From contig JAKDLC010000097.1 of assembly GCA_030453055.1 (NCBI GenBank), forward strand, positions 1 to 7,317: a DNA stretch of 7,317 nucleotides. The letters are read 5' to 3'. The notes under the pieces are model-generated. The model saw only the letters and a list, made by a program, of their open reading frames with translations, ran no database searches and was not told where the DNA came from. This DNA comes from Nitrosospira sp. GTDB taxonomy: Bacteria; Pseudomonadota; Gammaproteobacteria; Burkholderiales; Nitrosomonadaceae. This document shows positions 6,062-7,317 of this stretch, piece by piece (position 1 is the first letter of the stretch; each line of letters begins with the position of its first letter). The translations under genes were made by a program, and so were the position numbers.

Positions 6062-7317
6062 TTAATAGGCGTTGGCTTGTTTCAAGTAATTCCGCGCCTC
6101 TTGCAGTTCCGGCAGGCTTGCATCACTCAGCCGCCATTGGTGCAGGAACCGCGAGTAGGCGTCGATGGCATTCTCGCGATCTCCCTGCCGCGCGGCGGCG
6201 CGCGCCGCGCCCAGCAAGGAACGCGCCCGGTTGGGGTGCCGCAGAAGCGCTGTCTCGAGTTGCTTTTCAGCTTCCGCGGGGCGATCCGCCTGCAAAAGGA
6301 TTTCACCGAACAATTCATGCGGGGGCTTGATCAGTGGAGGCGGTCCCGGCAGAGGCGGCAACGATTCCTCCACGGCCGTCGCTTTCTTCATACTTCTGAT
6401 CGCTTCGCCCAGTTTGCCTTTTGACACGCTTGCCACCGCCTCGATCTCCAGCCTTTGAATCTCCAGTATCTTCGACAGGGGTATGCCGATACCGGGCAGG
6501 TCCCCTGTGCCGGCTCCCTGCGCCATCGCCTGTAATGCATCGATACTCTTTTGCGCATCCGGCGAGTTCTCGTGTGCCGCCACCATGCCACGCGTGAATA
6601 TCCATAGCGCCTGAACATACTTGGCCAGCCCCTGGTAAGGACCGGGATTTCGCTCGATAGCATCGATGAAGTGCGCGCTGTTTCGCTGAAGCCGATCAAT
6701 CAGCTTTGTCGCCCAATCCCAACGCCTGGTTTCGACAATGAAAGCGGCGGCCATGGCGGAGTAGATCAAAGTCGCGTAGCCCAGAGAAACCTTCGCATCT
6801 TCGGGAATCTCAGCCAGGCTTTTTTGCATCAAGGCAAGCAATTCTTCCGCCTTATCATAGCGGCCCTGTTGTAAATAGACATAATGCAGCCAGTACAGGC
6901 TGTGATAGTCGCGCTTGCTGGCGGGAAGATCATTCTTCCGATCCCATGACGCTTCCAGCGTCGAGGCGGCTTCCGGCCACATCCCGAGTTGCAGAAAAAT
7001 GTGAGAGGGCATGTGCTCGGCATGGGGTGCGCCGGGCGCGATGTCAGCATAGCGTTCCGCAGCCGGGAGGGCCAGGATGGCATGGACAGGATCATCGAAC
7101 GCATGGAGGATGTAATGCGTGGCGCCGGGGTGATCGGGTTCTTTGCGGGCGACCGCGAGCGCGATTGCACCCGCCTTTATCCGCGTCCGCAACCCGGCGG
7201 GGTCTTCCGACCGGACGCTGCCGAGCAAGGCCAGCGCAAAAAAGGATGCGGCCTCCAGGTCATCCGGATACTCCCGGTAGACCTTTTCCATCGCCTCGGC
7301 ATAAGCCTTGTCGCGAG
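6062..7317 (-). CDS. TPR/alpha-solenoid protein with conserved histidine motifs, 5' end outside the window
   Basis: The reading frame is open to the window edge, so only the C-terminal part (418 codons) is visible. An in-frame ATG at 7291 is probably internal, since the codons before it (RDKAYAEA) continue a helix. Numbered from that Met, the product is a chain of paired helices of TPR type. Clear units include 145-160 (YDKAEELLALMQKSLA) and the C-terminal repeats at about 325-388, with PAEAEKQLETALLRHPN and ENAIDAYSRFL. The region 54-136 holds histidine-rich motifs: HPGATHYILHAFDD, PHAEHMPSHIFLQLG and DYHSLYWLHY. I recall these as conserved in a broad group of uncharacterised bacterial TPR proteins. 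A Pro-rich loop (LPPLPGPPPL, 311-320) separates the two halves. It is the first visible gene of the minus-strand cluster. Function unknown; protein scaffolding or metal binding are possible. Confidence 0.85.
   Translation of the reverse strand, partial: RDKAYAEAMEKVYREYPDDLEAASFFALALLGSVRSEDPAGLRTRIKAGAIALAVARKEPDHPGATHYILHAFDDPVHAILALPAAERYADIAPGAPHAEHMPSHIFLQLGMWPEAASTLEASWDRKNDLPASKRDYHSLYWLHYVYLQQGRYDKAEELLALMQKSLAEIPEDAKVSLGYATLIYSAMAAAFIVETRRWDWATKLIDRLQRNSAHFIDAIERNPGPYQGLAKYVQALWIFTRGMVAAHENSPDAQKSIDALQAMAQGAGTGDLPGIGIPLSKILEIQRLEIEAVASVSKGKLGEAIRSMKKATAVEESLPPLPGPPPLIKPPHELFGEILLQADRPAEAEKQLETALLRHPNRARSLLGAARAAARQGDRENAIDAYSRFLHQWRLSDASLPELQEARNYLKQANAY

Noticed and set aside
5996..6424. 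142-aa plus-strand frame over the SnoaL/TPR junction
   Set aside because: Antisense shadow: the minus-strand products have recognisable domains and ribosome sites, while this one has Arg/Gln-rich low-sense composition.

Overview
This window looks like chromosomal DNA from a betaproteobacterium. The order tRNA-Pro, surE, pcm, nlpD, rpoS and the style of the proteins (for example the [10 protein letters not shown] stretch at the N-terminus of Pcm) suggest an ammonia oxidiser of the Nitrosomonadaceae, possibly Nitrosospira. That genus call is inferred from memory of the family, not from a search.

Left part (1-3891, plus strand): an extended -10 promoter drives a tRNA-Pro(GGG), whose 3' end is built into the stem of an intrinsic terminator. 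Then comes the stationary-phase and repair cluster: surE (nucleotidase), pcm (isoaspartyl protein repair), nlpD (lipoprotein activator of cell-wall amidases) and rpoS (stationary-phase sigma factor). nlpD and rpoS overlap as ATGA, and pcm and nlpD are 32 bp apart. surE and pcm, often tightly coupled elsewhere, are separated by 231 bp. Most of that gap is a 169-bp imperfect palindrome with 23-bp terminal inverted repeats ending in TTAA, which looks like a small non-autonomous mobile element (MITE).

Middle (3892-4641): a 203-bp region follows rpoS. It holds a promoter sharing a 13-bp block with the tRNA promoter, then a short leader in which one segment (CTGGC) can pair either upstream or downstream; the downstream pairing makes a U-tailed terminator. 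This resembles an attenuator or a very short terminated RNA ahead of a group III truncated haemoglobin gene. Between that gene and the convergent minus-strand genes lies about 115 bp with three hairpins, probably the two-sided transcription stop.

Right part (4642-7317, minus strand): four closely spaced genes read toward the haemoglobin: a TPR/alpha-solenoid protein with conserved histidine motifs (its N-terminus lies beyond the window edge), a SnoaL/NTF2-like protein, a YCII/DGPF-domain protein and a DUF1579 protein. Gaps are 27, 17 and about 95 bp, so they are probably one operon. All four belong to families with poorly defined function. The promoter and any upstream regulator lie outside the window. 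The longest stretches without a gene are 951-1181 and 3892-4094; both are described below.
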